Below, one piece after another: positions 25,702 through 34,549 of a DNA stretch of 64,000 nt. The position numbers were made by a program, and so were the translations under genes. The stretch is from assembly GCF_015845845.1 (NCBI RefSeq), contig NZ_LDIG01000159.1, positions 101,830 through 165,829 of the forward strand, written 5' to 3'. The first letter of the stretch is position 1. The number at the start of each line of letters is the position of its first letter. The notes beneath the pieces were generated by a model that searched no databases, had not been told where the DNA came from, and saw nothing but the letters and a program-made list of their open reading frames with translations. This stretch comes from Paenibacillus dendritiformis. GTDB taxonomy: Bacteria > Bacillota > Bacilli > Paenibacillales > Paenibacillaceae.

Positions 25702-28512
25702 ATGGATCAATTAAAGTGGCACCAGTCAACGGCAGAAGACTTGCTGAACACGTTGGGGGTCCACGCCGATCAAGGCTTGACTGAGGAAGAAGCGGCGGCG
25801 AGAAGGGAGCGATACGGATCCAACGAGTTGTCGGCAGGGCGGCGCGTTTCGCCGATAACGTTATTTTTGAATCAATTCAAAGATTTCATGGTGCTCATTT
25901 TGGCGGGGGCGACTCTCGTCTCGGGCATGCTCGGCGAATACTTGGACTCGATTACGATTATCGCGATAATTTTGCTGAACGGCGTGCTTGGATTCATTCA
26001 GGAGTTCCGGGCCGAGCGCTCTCTGACCGCCTTGAAGCAGCTGTCCGCGCCGACGGCCAAAGTGATGCGCTCCGGCACGGTAAGCCACATTCCTGCCAAA
26101 CAGCTCGTTCCCGGCGATATCGTTCTGCTCGAGAGCGGCGATCGCGTTCCGGCCGATATTCGCTGGGTGGAGACCAATAGCTGCTATGTCGAGGAATCGA
26201 CCCTGACGGGCGAATCGGTTCCGGTCAGCAAGCACCATCAACGGATTCCGGAAGCGGAGCTGCCCCTCGGAGATCAGAAAAATATCGGCTTCATGGGCAC
26301 GATGGTGACGCGGGGGACCGGGAAAGGCGTCGTCATTCGCACGGGAATGGATACCGAGATGGGCAAGATCGCTCATCTGATCGAAAATACAGAAACGATG
26401 GACACGCCGCTGCAGCATCGGCTGGAGCAGCTTGGCAAGATGCTCATCATCGTGGCGCTCATCCTCACCGTCATGGTCGTCGTTGCGGGCATCATGCACG
26501 GCCAGCCCGCCCTTGCCATGTTCCTGGCCGGGGTCAGCCTGGCGGTGGCCGCCATACCGGAAGGGCTGCCGGCCATCGTGACGATTGCGCTATCGCTTGG
26601 AGTCCAGCGCATGATTAAGCGCAAAGCGATCGTGCGCAAGCTGCCTTCGGTGGAGACGCTGGGCTGCGCCTCCGTCATTTGCTCCGACAAAACCGGGACG
26701 CTGACGCAGAACAAAATGACGGTGACCCGGATGTGGCTTGGCGGACGTCTGCTGGAGGTGACCGGAGAAGGCTTCGAGCCGCACGGTCAAGTGTGCGAGA
26801 AGGGGAAGCCGATCGAGCTCAAGCATGATCAGGAGCTGCGCCGCTTCCTGCAGATCAGCGCGCTCTGCAACAATGCAAGCTTGACGGAAACTTACCCGGA
26901 GGAGATGCGAGCGGCGAGAGGGGGGCGCAAGGGAGACAAAGCGGCCGAGCCGCAAGACCTGAAGGCCGTCTGGAACGTGACGGGCGATCCGACGGAAGGG
27001 GCGCTGCTCGTCCTCGCGGCCAAGCTGGGCATGACGCCGAGAGCGCTGCAAGGCATGTACGAACGGACGCAGGAGTACCCGTTCGATTCCGAGCGCAAGC
27101 GGATGTCGGTCGTCGTCACGCATCAGGGAGGACGCCATATCTTGACCAAGGGCGCGCCGGATGTGCTGCTGGAACGCTGCAAATATATGCTGTGGGACGG
27201 CAAGGTGGTGCCGTTCACGGGAACGCTGAAGCAGAAGGTGCTGGCGGAGAACGAGGCGATGGCGAAGCAGGCTTTGCGCGTGCTCGGTCTGGCGTACCGG
27301 GAGCTTAAGCCGCACGAGACAATTCATGATGAAGCGGAAGCCGAGTCCCAGCTCGTGTTCGTCGGGCTCGCCGGCATGATCGATCCGCCGCGCCGCGAAG
27401 TGCGCGAAGCGATCAGCTTGTGCCGCCGCGCCGGCATCAAGACCGTGATGATCACGGGAGATCATCAGACGACGGCGGAAGCGATTGCGAATCAGCTTGG
27501 CATCATTCCCCGGGGCGGGATGAGCGTGAACGGGGCTCAACTGGCCGGGATGGATGACGAAGCGCTGGACAAAGTCGTCGACAACGTCTATGTCTATGCC
27601 CGCGTGTCGCCGGAGCATAAGCTGCGCATCGTCAAATCATTGCAGCGCCAAGGCCATGTCGTGGCGATGACCGGCGACGGAGTGAACGACGCACCGGCGA
27701 TCAAGGCCGCGGATATCGGCATCGCGATGGGCGTGGCCGGCACGGATGTGTCGAAGGAAGCTTCGTCGCTTATTCTGAGCGATGACAACTTCGCCACCAT
27801 CGTCGCCGCTATCGAGGAAGGGCGCGGCATCTACGAGAACATCCGCAAGTTCATCCGCTATTTGCTTGCTTCCAATGTAGGCGAGATATTGGTCATGTTC
27901 CTGGCGATGATGATGGGGCTGCCGCTGCCGCTCGTGCCGATTCAGATTTTGTGGGTCAATCTCGTGACCGACGGCTTGCCGGCGATGGCGCTCGGCGTCG
28001 ATCAGCCGGAGAAGGATCTGATGGAGCATCGGCCGCGTTCCGCGAAGGAGAATATCTTCGCCCGCCGTCTCGGCTGGAAAATCATCAGCCGCGGCATTCT
28101 TATCGGCGTCTGTACGCTGATCGCGTTCTGGCTGACGCTGCAGGTCGATCCCGGCAGCGCCGAGCAGCTGACGAAGGCGCAGACGGTCGCCTTCTCCACC
28201 TTGGTGCTCGCCCAGTTGATTCACGTCTTCGATTGCCGGAGCTCGCGGTCGATTTTTCATCGCAACCTGTTCCAAAATAAATATCTGGTGCTCGCGGTGA
28301 TCTCCTCCTTGATTCTGCTGCTCGGTGTGCTGTACATCGAACCGCTTCAGCCGATATTCAAGACGGTTCCGCTCGGCTTCCGGGATTGGGCGATTACCTT
28401 CGTCATGGCCGGGATACCGACCTTCCTGCTCGGCATCGGCTCGGTGATGAGCGGCCAGAAGAAGAAGCCTTCCGGCGGCAGACCCGCTTATCCGAAGCGT
28501 CATGCGGCATAA
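25702..28512 (+). CDS. yloB: P-type calcium-transporting ATPase (YloB/SERCA-like)
   Basis: A 936-residue P2A ATPase that pumps Ca2+ out of the cytoplasm. It has the N-terminal actuator motif LTGESVPV, membrane helix 4 with AAIPEGLPAIV, the phosphorylated Asp329 in CSDKTGTLTQNKM, the nucleotide-binding KGAPDVLL, and the hinge MTGDGVNDAPAIKAADIG. The C-terminal helices 7-10 are intact. The start follows GGAGGAAAGGGG; the open frame runs on upstream but without a ribosome site. In B. subtilis yloB likewise adjoins yloA, and it contributes to calcium handling in spores. Confidence 0.93.
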   Translation: MDQLKWHQSTAEDLLNTLGVHADQGLTEEEAAARRERYGSNELSAGRRVSPITLFLNQFKDFMVLILAGATLVSGMLGEYLDSITIIAIILLNGVLGFIQEFRAERSLTALKQLSAPTAKVMRSGTVSHIPAKQLVPGDIVLLESGDRVPADIRWVETNSCYVEESTLTGESVPVSKHHQRIPEAELPLGDQKNIGFMGTMVTRGTGKGVVIRTGMDTEMGKIAHLIENTETMDTPLQHRLEQLGKMLIIVALILTVMVVVAGIMHGQPALAMFLAGVSLAVAAIPEGLPAIVTIALSLGVQRMIKRKAIVRKLPSVETLGCASVICSDKTGTLTQNKMTVTRMWLGGRLLEVTGEGFEPHGQVCEKGKPIELKHDQELRRFLQISALCNNASLTETYPEEMRAARGGRKGDKAAEPQDLKAVWNVTGDPTEGALLVLAAKLGMTPRALQGMYERTQEYPFDSERKRMSVVVTHQGGRHILTKGAPDVLLERCKYMLWDGKVVPFTGTLKQKVLAENEAMAKQALRVLGLAYRELKPHETIHDEAEAESQLVFVGLAGMIDPPRREVREAISLCRRAGIKTVMITGDHQTTAEAIANQLGIIPRGGMSVNGAQLAGMDDEALDKVVDNVYVYARVSPEHKLRIVKSLQRQGHVVAMTGDGVNDAPAIKAADIGIAMGVAGTDVSKEASSLILSDDNFATIVAAIEEGRGIYENIRKFIRYLLASNVGEILVMFLAMMMGLPLPLVPIQILWVNLVTDGLPAMALGVDQPEKDLMEHRPRSAKENIFARRLGWKIISRGILIGVCTLIAFWLTLQVDPGSAEQLTKAQTVAFSTLVLAQLIHVFDCRSSRSIFHRNLFQNKYLVLAVISSLILLLGVLYIEPLQPIFKTVPLGFRDWAITFVMAGIPTFLLGIGSVMSGQKKKPSGGRPAYPKRHAA

Positions 28513-28629
28513 CCATAGTATTTTTATTCATTATGCGGTATGATGGTAGGAAATTGACCGGAGGACGCTGCGAGGCCGCCGTGCCGGCATCAGTCCGGGC
28601 GCATAAGCTGTGAACTGCACCGATGCACT

Positions 28630-28660
28630 AAAGACGCTCCCGTCGGAGCGTCTTTTATTT
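28630..28660 (+). terminator. Terminator after yloB
   Basis: An 11-bp stem AAAGACGCTCC/GGAGCGTCTTT with a CGTC tetraloop, followed by more T. It may serve yloB or a short transcript starting near 28550. Confidence 0.88.
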
Positions 28661-28687
28661 CAAGAAGCGCCGTTTCTTGATAAAATG
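28660..28687 (+). promoter_or_regulatory. Inverted repeat overlapping a possible promoter
   Basis: TCAAGAA (28660-28666) and TTCTTGA (28674-28680) form a perfect 7-bp inverted repeat with a 7-base gap. It lies directly before TAAAAT (28682-28687), a possible -10 for the methyltransferase gene. It could be an operator; no regulator is assigned. No S-box leader is visible. Confidence 0.35.
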
Positions 28688-28734
28688 GGGTAGATGACGC
28701 AGACATAGAAGATTGGGAGAAGGGTGGAGACGGG

Positions 28735-30636
28735 ATGAAGGACTTGCGTCAAGTGCTGCAAAGGGAAATTATTGTCGGTGACGGGGCCATGGGCACCTAT
28801 TTATATCAATTGGGCTACCCGGTAGGGATCTCCTATGAATCGCTCAACATCAGCGAGCCGGAACGGATCCGGGACATACACCGCGAATACGTGAGCGCAG
28901 GCGCCCGGCTCCTGGAGACGAATACATTTACGGCGAACCGCGAGAAGCTGTCGAAGCATGGGCTGGAGAAGCAGGTGAAGGAGATTAACCGCGCCGCCGC
29001 CCGGCTGGCGCGCGAGGCCGCGGCAGGCCAAGCCTATGTGGTCGGGGCGCTGGGCTCGATCCGTGCCGGCAAGCGGGAAAATATCGAGACGGAACAGGTC
29101 AAGCGCGACTATACCGAGCAGCTGTCGGCCTTGCTGGAAGAGGGCGTCGACGGGATTATGTTCGAGACGTTTTATGATATGGAGGAAATGAAGCTTGCCC
29201 TTCAAATCGTGCGCGCCCTGGACGATCGCATTCCGATCATCTGTCAATTCGCGGTCGAGGAATCGAATCGGACGAAGGACGGCCTTCGCCTCCTGGATGC
29301 GTTCCGCCTGCTGCGCGAGGAGGGCGCTGACGTCGTCGGGTTGAACTGCCGCATGGGGCCGAACGGCCTGATGCGGGCGATGGAAGATCTCACCGGCCGG
29401 CTGGCGCTGCCGATGTCGGCCTTCCCGAACGCCGGTTTGCCGGATTATGTGGACGGAAGGTACAACTTCGTGGCTACGGCGGACTATATGGCAGAGAGCG
29501 CCGTGCGCTTTGCCGAATTGGGCGCGCGCATTATCGGAGGCTGCTGCGGGACGACGCCGGAGCATATCCAGGCGATAGCGCAAGCCCTCGCTGACATTGA
29601 GGCTCCAGCCCTTCCTACGCTTGCCGAGGAGGAGGCGCAAGCCCAAGCCGTTCCGCCGCTCGAGATCGAAGAGCGCGGCGCCGGACCGGTGTCCGGGCAG
29701 GGGGCCGTGGCACGCGGGCCATCGCTTGTCGATACGGTCCGTGAACGCCATACGGTCATCGTGGAGCTGGATCCGCCGCGGGATCTGGACATCGCGAAGT
29801 TCATGCTCGGCGCGCAGGCGCTGAAGGACGCGGGGGCCGACGCGCTGACGCTGGCGGACAACTCGCTTGCCGTCACCCGGATGAGTAACATGGCGCTCGG
29901 TTATTTGGCGCTCGACAAGGTCGGCATCCGGCCGCTCATCCATATCGCCTGCCGGGATCGCAACCTGATCGGCACGCAGTCCCATATGATGGGCCTGGAT
30001 GCGCTCGGCATCGATCATGTGCTCGCGGTAACCGGGGATCCGGCCCGCTTCGGCGATCTGCCGGATTCCAGCTCGGTCTATGATATGACTTCCTTTGAGA
30101 TTATCCGCATGATCAAGCAGTTGAATGCGGGGCTCGCCTTCTCGGGCAAGGCGTTGAAGCAGCGCGCGAATTTTGTGGTCGGGGCTGCGTTCAACCCGAA
30201 CGTGAAGCATCTGAACAAGGCGATCGAGCGCTTGGAGCGCAAAATCGAGGCCGGCGCGGACTATATTATGACGCAGCCGGTATATGACGCTTCCTTGATC
30301 GAGCGGATTGCGGAAGGGACAAAGCATTTGAATGTGCCGGTCTTCCTCGGCATCATGCCGCTGGCCAGCGGGCGGAATGCGGAATACCTTCATAATGAAG
30401 TGCCGGGCATTCATCTCTCGGACGAGGTGCGGGAACGAATGAAGGGACTCGAGGGCGAGAGCGGGCGCCGGGAGGGCGTGGCCATCGCCAAGGAGCTGCT
30501 GGATGTGGCGATGAAGCATTTCAACGGAATCTACTTCATGACCCCGTTCATGTTCTACGAGATGACCGTCGAGCTGACGGAGCATGTGTGGCAAAAAGCG
30601 GAACGCCCGACCGACCCCTTGTATCGGCATACGTAA
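28735..30636 (+). CDS. Bifunctional homocysteine S-methyltransferase / methylenetetrahydrofolate reductase (YitJ-like)
   Basis: A two-domain enzyme of 633 residues. The N-terminal half (about 1-290) is a zinc homocysteine methyltransferase: GAMGTYL, GLNCRMGPNG with the first Cys, and GGCCGTTPEH with the Cys pair. The C-terminal half (about 325-620) is a MetF-type FAD reductase: VELDPPRDLD, LADNSLAVTRM, VTGDPARFGD and the C-terminal FMTPFMFYEM. Together they make 5-methyl-THF and transfer its methyl group, or an alternative methyl donor, towards methionine. A Pro/Ala/Glu-rich linker joins the halves. The gene interrupts the yloB-yloC synteny. Confidence 0.92.
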   Translation: MKDLRQVLQREIIVGDGAMGTYLYQLGYPVGISYESLNISEPERIRDIHREYVSAGARLLETNTFTANREKLSKHGLEKQVKEINRAAARLAREAAAGQAYVVGALGSIRAGKRENIETEQVKRDYTEQLSALLEEGVDGIMFETFYDMEEMKLALQIVRALDDRIPIICQFAVEESNRTKDGLRLLDAFRLLREEGADVVGLNCRMGPNGLMRAMEDLTGRLALPMSAFPNAGLPDYVDGRYNFVATADYMAESAVRFAELGARIIGGCCGTTPEHIQAIAQALADIEAPALPTLAEEEAQAQAVPPLEIEERGAGPVSGQGAVARGPSLVDTVRERHTVIVELDPPRDLDIAKFMLGAQALKDAGADALTLADNSLAVTRMSNMALGYLALDKVGIRPLIHIACRDRNLIGTQSHMMGLDALGIDHVLAVTGDPARFGDLPDSSSVYDMTSFEIIRMIKQLNAGLAFSGKALKQRANFVVGAAFNPNVKHLNKAIERLERKIEAGADYIMTQPVYDASLIERIAEGTKHLNVPVFLGIMPLASGRNAEYLHNEVPGIHLSDEVRERMKGLEGESGRREGVAIAKELLDVAMKHFNGIYFMTPFMFYEMTVELTEHVWQKAERPTDPLYRHT

Positions 30637-30668
30637 TGAATTAAAATAGGATAATGGATGTGGTACCC

Positions 30669-31553
30669 ATGGTATACAGCATGACCGGTTACGGCCAGTC
30701 CGTCCGAACCGTCGGCGGATACAAAATTACGATTGAAGCGAAGTCCGTTAACCATCGTTATTGCGAGATCATGCTGCGCATGCCGCGTGAATGGACAAGC
30801 TGCGAGGAGCCTTTGCGCCGACTCGTTCAGCAGTCCGTCAAGCGCGGGCGGGTAGACGTGTTTATTAACAGAGAGCGTGAAGGGGAAGCGAAGACGGCGG
30901 TAGCCATCAATGAGCAGACCGTGAAGGCCTATATGGAGGCCAGCCGGCTGCTTCGCGAGCAATACGGCGTCTCCGGGGAGATGACCGTCAATGACTGGCT
31001 TCGCTTGCCTGATGTATTTACCATCCAGGAAGAGCAACCGCTGTCCGGGGAAGAGCTGCTTCGCGAGCTTGAATCCGGCCTGGCGGAGGCGATGGATGGT
31101 TTATGTCGGATGCGGGTCATGGAAGGCAACCACCTCGCCCAGGATATGAAGGAACGACTGGACCGCCTGGAGTCGTTGCATGCGGACATTTCCACACGGG
31201 CTCCGCTCGTCGTTGCCGAGTATCGCGCCAAGCTGCAACAGCGGATAGAGCAACTGCTGGACGCCGAATCTTCCTTGGACGAATATAAGTTCGGCATGGA
31301 GGTAGCTCTGTTTGCAGATCGCTCCAACATCGATGAAGAATTGACGCGGCTACAGAGTCATTTCAACCAGTTCAGACAGCTGCTGGACAGCACGGAACCG
31401 ATCGGAAGGAAGCTCGATTTTCTCATCCAGGAGATGAACCGGGAAGCGAACACCATCGGTTCCAAGGCGAACCATCTGGAGATTATCAACCATGTCGTAG
31501 AGATGAAGGCAGAGTTGGAAAAGATTCGCGAACAAGCCGCGAACATGGAATAA
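30669..31553 (+). CDS. yloC: YicC/YloC family endoribonuclease
   Basis: A 294-residue protein of the YicC family, recently described as metal-dependent endoribonucleases. It shows the family start MVYSMTGYGQ, the N-terminal KSVNHRY segment and the highly conserved C-terminus (GRKLDFLIQEMNREANTIGSK). The ATG at 30669 was chosen because homologues begin at this M-x-x-S-M-T-G-x-G sequence; ATG 30654 has a slightly nearer AGGA site. It begins the conserved yloC-remA-gmk string. Confidence 0.92.
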   Translation: MVYSMTGYGQSVRTVGGYKITIEAKSVNHRYCEIMLRMPREWTSCEEPLRRLVQQSVKRGRVDVFINREREGEAKTAVAINEQTVKAYMEASRLLREQYGVSGEMTVNDWLRLPDVFTIQEEQPLSGEELLRELESGLAEAMDGLCRMRVMEGNHLAQDMKERLDRLESLHADISTRAPLVVAEYRAKLQQRIEQLLDAESSLDEYKFGMEVALFADRSNIDEELTRLQSHFNQFRQLLDSTEPIGRKLDFLIQEMNREANTIGSKANHLEIINHVVEMKAELEKIREQAANME

Positions 31554-31589
31554 ATATGGAGCGTTCGAAAGTAGAGGGAGGACCTGTAA

Positions 31590-31850
31590 ATGGCCATTAA
31601 ACTGATTAATATCGGTTTTGGTAACATCGTATCTGCCAACCGTATCATCTCAATCGTGAGCCCGGAATCGGCTCCTATTAAAAGAATCATCCAGGAAGCG
31701 CGCGATCGTCACATGCTGATTGACGCGACTTACGGCCGGCGCACCCGCGCGGTCATCATTACGGACAGCGACCATGTCATTTTGTCTGCGGTCCAGCCGG
31801 AGACGGTAGCGCATCGCTTATCAACGAAGGATGACGACAACGACGAATAA
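31590..31850 (+). CDS. remA: Extracellular matrix regulator RemA (DUF370)
   Basis: A DNA-binding protein of 86 residues that in B. subtilis activates biofilm matrix operons and osmoprotectant genes. It is nearly identical to the family: [20 protein letters not shown], then [28 protein letters not shown]. The ribosome site is GGGAGG. It lies 36 bases after yloC and 13 bases before gmk, so it is part of that operon. Confidence 0.96.
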   Translation: MAIKLINIGFGNIVSANRIISIVSPESAPIKRIIQEARDRHMLIDATYGRRTRAVIITDSDHVILSAVQPETVAHRLSTKDDDNDE

Positions 31851-31863
31851 AATGGAGATGAAC

Positions 31864-32442
31864 ATGAAGAAAGGATTTTTGATTGTGCTATCCGGCCCTT
31901 CCGGCGTCGGCAAAGGCACGGTATGCAAATCTTTATTGAAGCGGCTGCCCGATCTGATTTATTCGGTGTCCGCCACAACGCGAGAGCCCCGTCAAGGGGA
32001 AGTCGATGGAGTGAACTATTTCTTCAAGTCGCGGGAAGAGTTCCTGGATATGATCGAGAATGACAAGCTGCTGGAGCATGCCGAATATGTCGGCAACTAC
32101 TACGGCACCCCGCGCGACTTCGTGGAGCAGACGCTGAACGAAGGGCAGGACATCATTCTGGAGATCGAGGTGCAGGGCGCGCTGAAGGTGAAGGAGAAGT
32201 TCCCGAACGGGATCTTCATCTTCCTGCTGCCTCCGTCGCTGGATGAGCTGGAGGATCGGATACGCGGCCGGGGCACCGAGAACGATACGGTCATCGATCA
32301 CCGCATGACGGCGGCGGTCGAGGAAATGGCCATGATGGCGAATTACGATTACGCCGTCGTGAACGATGAGATCGACTTGGCGTGCAAACGTATAGAGAGC
32401 ATTATTATAGCCGAACATTGTAAAATCAGGCCTAATTGGTAA
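31864..32442 (+). CDS. gmk: Guanylate kinase
   Basis: Phosphorylates GMP to GDP with ATP, an essential step of nucleotide metabolism. The 192-residue protein has the P-loop [10 protein letters not shown], the GMP-binding region [19 protein letters not shown], and the lid region ending [11 protein letters not shown]. The ATG at 31864 follows GGAGA; the frame opens earlier at 31831, inside remA, without a ribosome site. The next gene of the conserved cluster, rpoZ, is pushed 390 bases away by a repeat element. Confidence 0.95.
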   Translation: MKKGFLIVLSGPSGVGKGTVCKSLLKRLPDLIYSVSATTREPRQGEVDGVNYFFKSREEFLDMIENDKLLEHAEYVGNYYGTPRDFVEQTLNEGQDIILEIEVQGALKVKEKFPNGIFIFLLPPSLDELEDRIRGRGTENDTVIDHRMTAAVEEMAMMANYDYAVVNDEIDLACKRIESIIIAEHCKIRPNW

Positions 32443-32469
32443 GACGGCAGTCAGCGGGGCGCACTTTCC

Positions 32470-32733
32470 ATAGAGCACGTGTTCAAAAAGGTCGTTTTTC
32501 AGCACCGAGAAGGTTGCAAGAACTCGAGGCGTATGCTTCCGATGGGAGTTTTGCTTCGCAAAACTTGTAAGGAGCAACGGAGTGTAGGCGGGACTACATG
32601 AGCAGCCAAAATGTTTCCCAGAGGAAACATACTTCGGAAGCATATGCTCTACAAGCGTGAATGCAAGATTCGATGCCGAGTTCCTTCCTGAATCACTTCG
32701 TGATCAAAAGCGGACTTTTTGAACAACCTCTAT
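32470..32733. repeat. 264-nt hairpin-rich repeat element with terminal inverted repeats (MITE-like)
   Basis: The ends are inverted: ATAGAG...TGTTCAAAAAGgTCG on the left and the complement of ATAGAG..TGTTCAAAAAGTCCG on the right. Inside, a 14-bp arm pair (32529-32542 with 32634-32647, one G/T mismatch) encloses hairpins at 32547-32565 (8 bp) and 32611-32630 (8 bp). A further hairpin ATCAC-TTC-GTGAT is at 32692-32704. No reading frame supports a gene. It sits between gmk and rpoZ. Similar elements are, as I recall, common in Paenibacillus genomes. Confidence 0.7.
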
Positions 32734-32832
32734 AAGTGTGCCTCGTCACGCGCTGCGCAGGATTCGAGGTTGAGTAAGTAGCGGTCCCGGCGGCAAGGGC
32801 ATCGGGACAAGCAGGAGAAGGAGTGCGGAACT

Positions 32833-33036
32833 ATGCTATATCCATCCATTGACGAATTGATGAAAAAAGTCGACAGCAAATACTCGCTGGTCGTGGCGGC
32901 GGCCCGCCGGGCGCGCCAACTGCGCGACGGGGAGCGGACCGAATTGCAGAATCCCAAATCATACAAGCAGGTCGGCGTGGCGCTGGAAGAGATCTACGGC
33001 GATCATATTACGGTCGAGCAGGACAATGCGGTGTAA
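32833..33036 (+). CDS. rpoZ: DNA-directed RNA polymerase omega subunit
   Basis: The small RNA polymerase subunit that helps fold and hold beta-prime. 67 residues, starting [20 protein letters not shown] and containing the conserved AAARRARQL segment. The ribosome site is GGAGAAGGAG, with a rather long gap to the ATG. It follows gmk in the conserved order, but with the 264-nt repeat between them, so cotranscription with gmk would need read-through of that element. Confidence 0.95.
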   Translation: MLYPSIDELMKKVDSKYSLVVAAARRARQLRDGERTELQNPKSYKQVGVALEEIYGDHITVEQDNAV

Positions 33037-33128
33037 TACCGATCCGGCTGCGGAATCGGTTCATAGACGGTGAGCGGGACAGCCGAACCGGCTGAAAGAC
33101 CGCCGCCCATTAATTGAGCAGGGAAGCA

Positions 33129-33157
33129 AATAACAACCGTCAGGTTGTTATTTTTTT
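33129..33157 (+). terminator. Terminator after rpoZ
   Basis: AATAACAAC (33129-33137) pairs with GTTGTTATT (33144-33152), followed by seven T in total. It separates rpoZ from coaBC. Confidence 0.92.
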
Positions 33158-33244
33158 CAAATGACGAGAATGCTCCCTATCCGGGAGGGCAGGCAGCCGC
33201 CGGGATGGAGGCTTGCGCGATAGAGGAGCGGAAAGGCGGGGCGT

Positions 33245-34549
33245 ATGCTGCAAGGAAAATCGATATTGCTCGGCGTCACGGGCGGCATTGCGGCTTACAA
33301 GGCTGCAGCGCTGTGCAGCAAGTTGAAGCAGGAGGGAGCCGAGGTGCACGTCATTATGACGGCATCGGCGACTCAGTTTATTTCGGAGCTGACGTTCCAG
33401 ACATTGTCGCGCCAGCCGGTGTATACGGATACGTTCGACGAGCGGGACCCTTCGGTCGTCTCCCACATCGATCTGGCGGATCATGCGGATCTGGTGCTGG
33501 TGGCGCCGGCTACGGCGAACGTGATCGCCAAAATGGCGCACGGCCTGGCGGATGATATGCTGACGACGACATTGCTCGCCACGACGGCGCCGGTCATGGT
33601 CGCTCCGGCCATGAATGTACATATGTACGCCCACCCGGCCGTCGTGCACAATATGGATATATTGCGGTCGCGGGGCGTCCGGTTCATCGAGCCGGAAGAA
33701 GGTCTTCTCGCTTGCGGGTATACCGGCAAGGGAAGGCTGGCCGAGCCGGAGCATATCGTGGAATATGTGAAGCGGTGGTTCGCGGAAGGCGGCGGAGAAT
33801 CTGCATTGCGGCCAGCCGGCGCAGCCAGCCAAGGAAGGGAACGGCCCGGACTGCTTCAAGGCAAGCGGGTGCTGATCACGGCAGGCGGCACCATCGAGCG
33901 CATCGATCCGGTCCGCTACATTACGAACGATTCGTCCGGGAAAATGGGCTTCGCGGTCGCGGAAGCCGCCCGCGACATGGGGGCCTGCGTGACGGTCATC
34001 GCCGGGCAGACCCAGTCGGTTCCTCCGGAAGGCGTCGAACTGATCCGCGTCGAAACGGCGTTGGATATGCGGGATGCCGTCATCGCGCGGTACGTGGATG
34101 CGGACATTGTCGTAAAGGCCGCGGCCGTCGCGGATTACCGGCCCGTACACCGGGCCGCCCACAAGCTGAAAAAGACGGGCGAGCGGCTCGTCATTGAGCT
34201 GGAGCGGAATCCGGATATTTTGCAGGAACTGGGCGAGAAGAAGAAGAAGAATCAGCTGCTGATCGGGTTTGCCGCCGAGACCGAGCAACTGGAGCAGTAC
34301 GCCTTGGACAAGCTGGCGCGCAAAAATCTCGATTATATTGTTGCGAACGATGTCTCTCGAACGGACGCCGGCTTCGGCTCCGAACGCAATGAAGTGCATA
34401 TATATAGTAAAAATGGACTCGTTGAGCGTATCCCGCTCACGGCGAAAAGCGAGGTAGCACGCCGGCTGTTGCAGATTGCCGCTCAGGCGATCTCCGCGGG
34501 AGGCGAACCGCCATCCCTGCCTGACGAGGTGCATTCGCTTGAGCCATAA
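33245..34549 (+). CDS. coaBC: Bifunctional phosphopantothenoylcysteine decarboxylase/synthetase
   Basis: Catalyses two steps of coenzyme A synthesis. The N-terminal flavin-dependent CoaC half (1-185) has GVTGGIAAYKA, the His in SHIDLADHADL, PAMNVHMY and the active-site Cys in ACGYTGKGRL. The C-terminal CoaB half (about 200-400) has ITAGGTIERIDPVRYI, NDSSGKMGFAVAEAA and VKAAAVADY. A variable linker joins them. 434 residues, somewhat longer than B. subtilis Dfp because of linker and tail. The start codon follows GGAAAGGCGGGG. The 3' end overlaps the likely priA start. Confidence 0.95.
   Translation: MLQGKSILLGVTGGIAAYKAAALCSKLKQEGAEVHVIMTASATQFISELTFQTLSRQPVYTDTFDERDPSVVSHIDLADHADLVLVAPATANVIAKMAHGLADDMLTTTLLATTAPVMVAPAMNVHMYAHPAVVHNMDILRSRGVRFIEPEEGLLACGYTGKGRLAEPEHIVEYVKRWFAEGGGESALRPAGAASQGRERPGLLQGKRVLITAGGTIERIDPVRYITNDSSGKMGFAVAEAARDMGACVTVIAGQTQSVPPEGVELIRVETALDMRDAVIARYVDADIVVKAAAVADYRPVHRAAHKLKKTGERLVIELERNPDILQELGEKKKKNQLLIGFAAETEQLEQYALDKLARKNLDYIVANDVSRTDAGFGSERNEVHIYSKNGLVERIPLTAKSEVARRLLQIAAQAISAGGEPPSLPDEVHSLEP

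Noticed and set aside
28513..28734. SAM riboswitch before the homocysteine methyltransferase gene
   Set aside because: The S-box core sequences are not present; only a terminator and an inverted repeat are seen.
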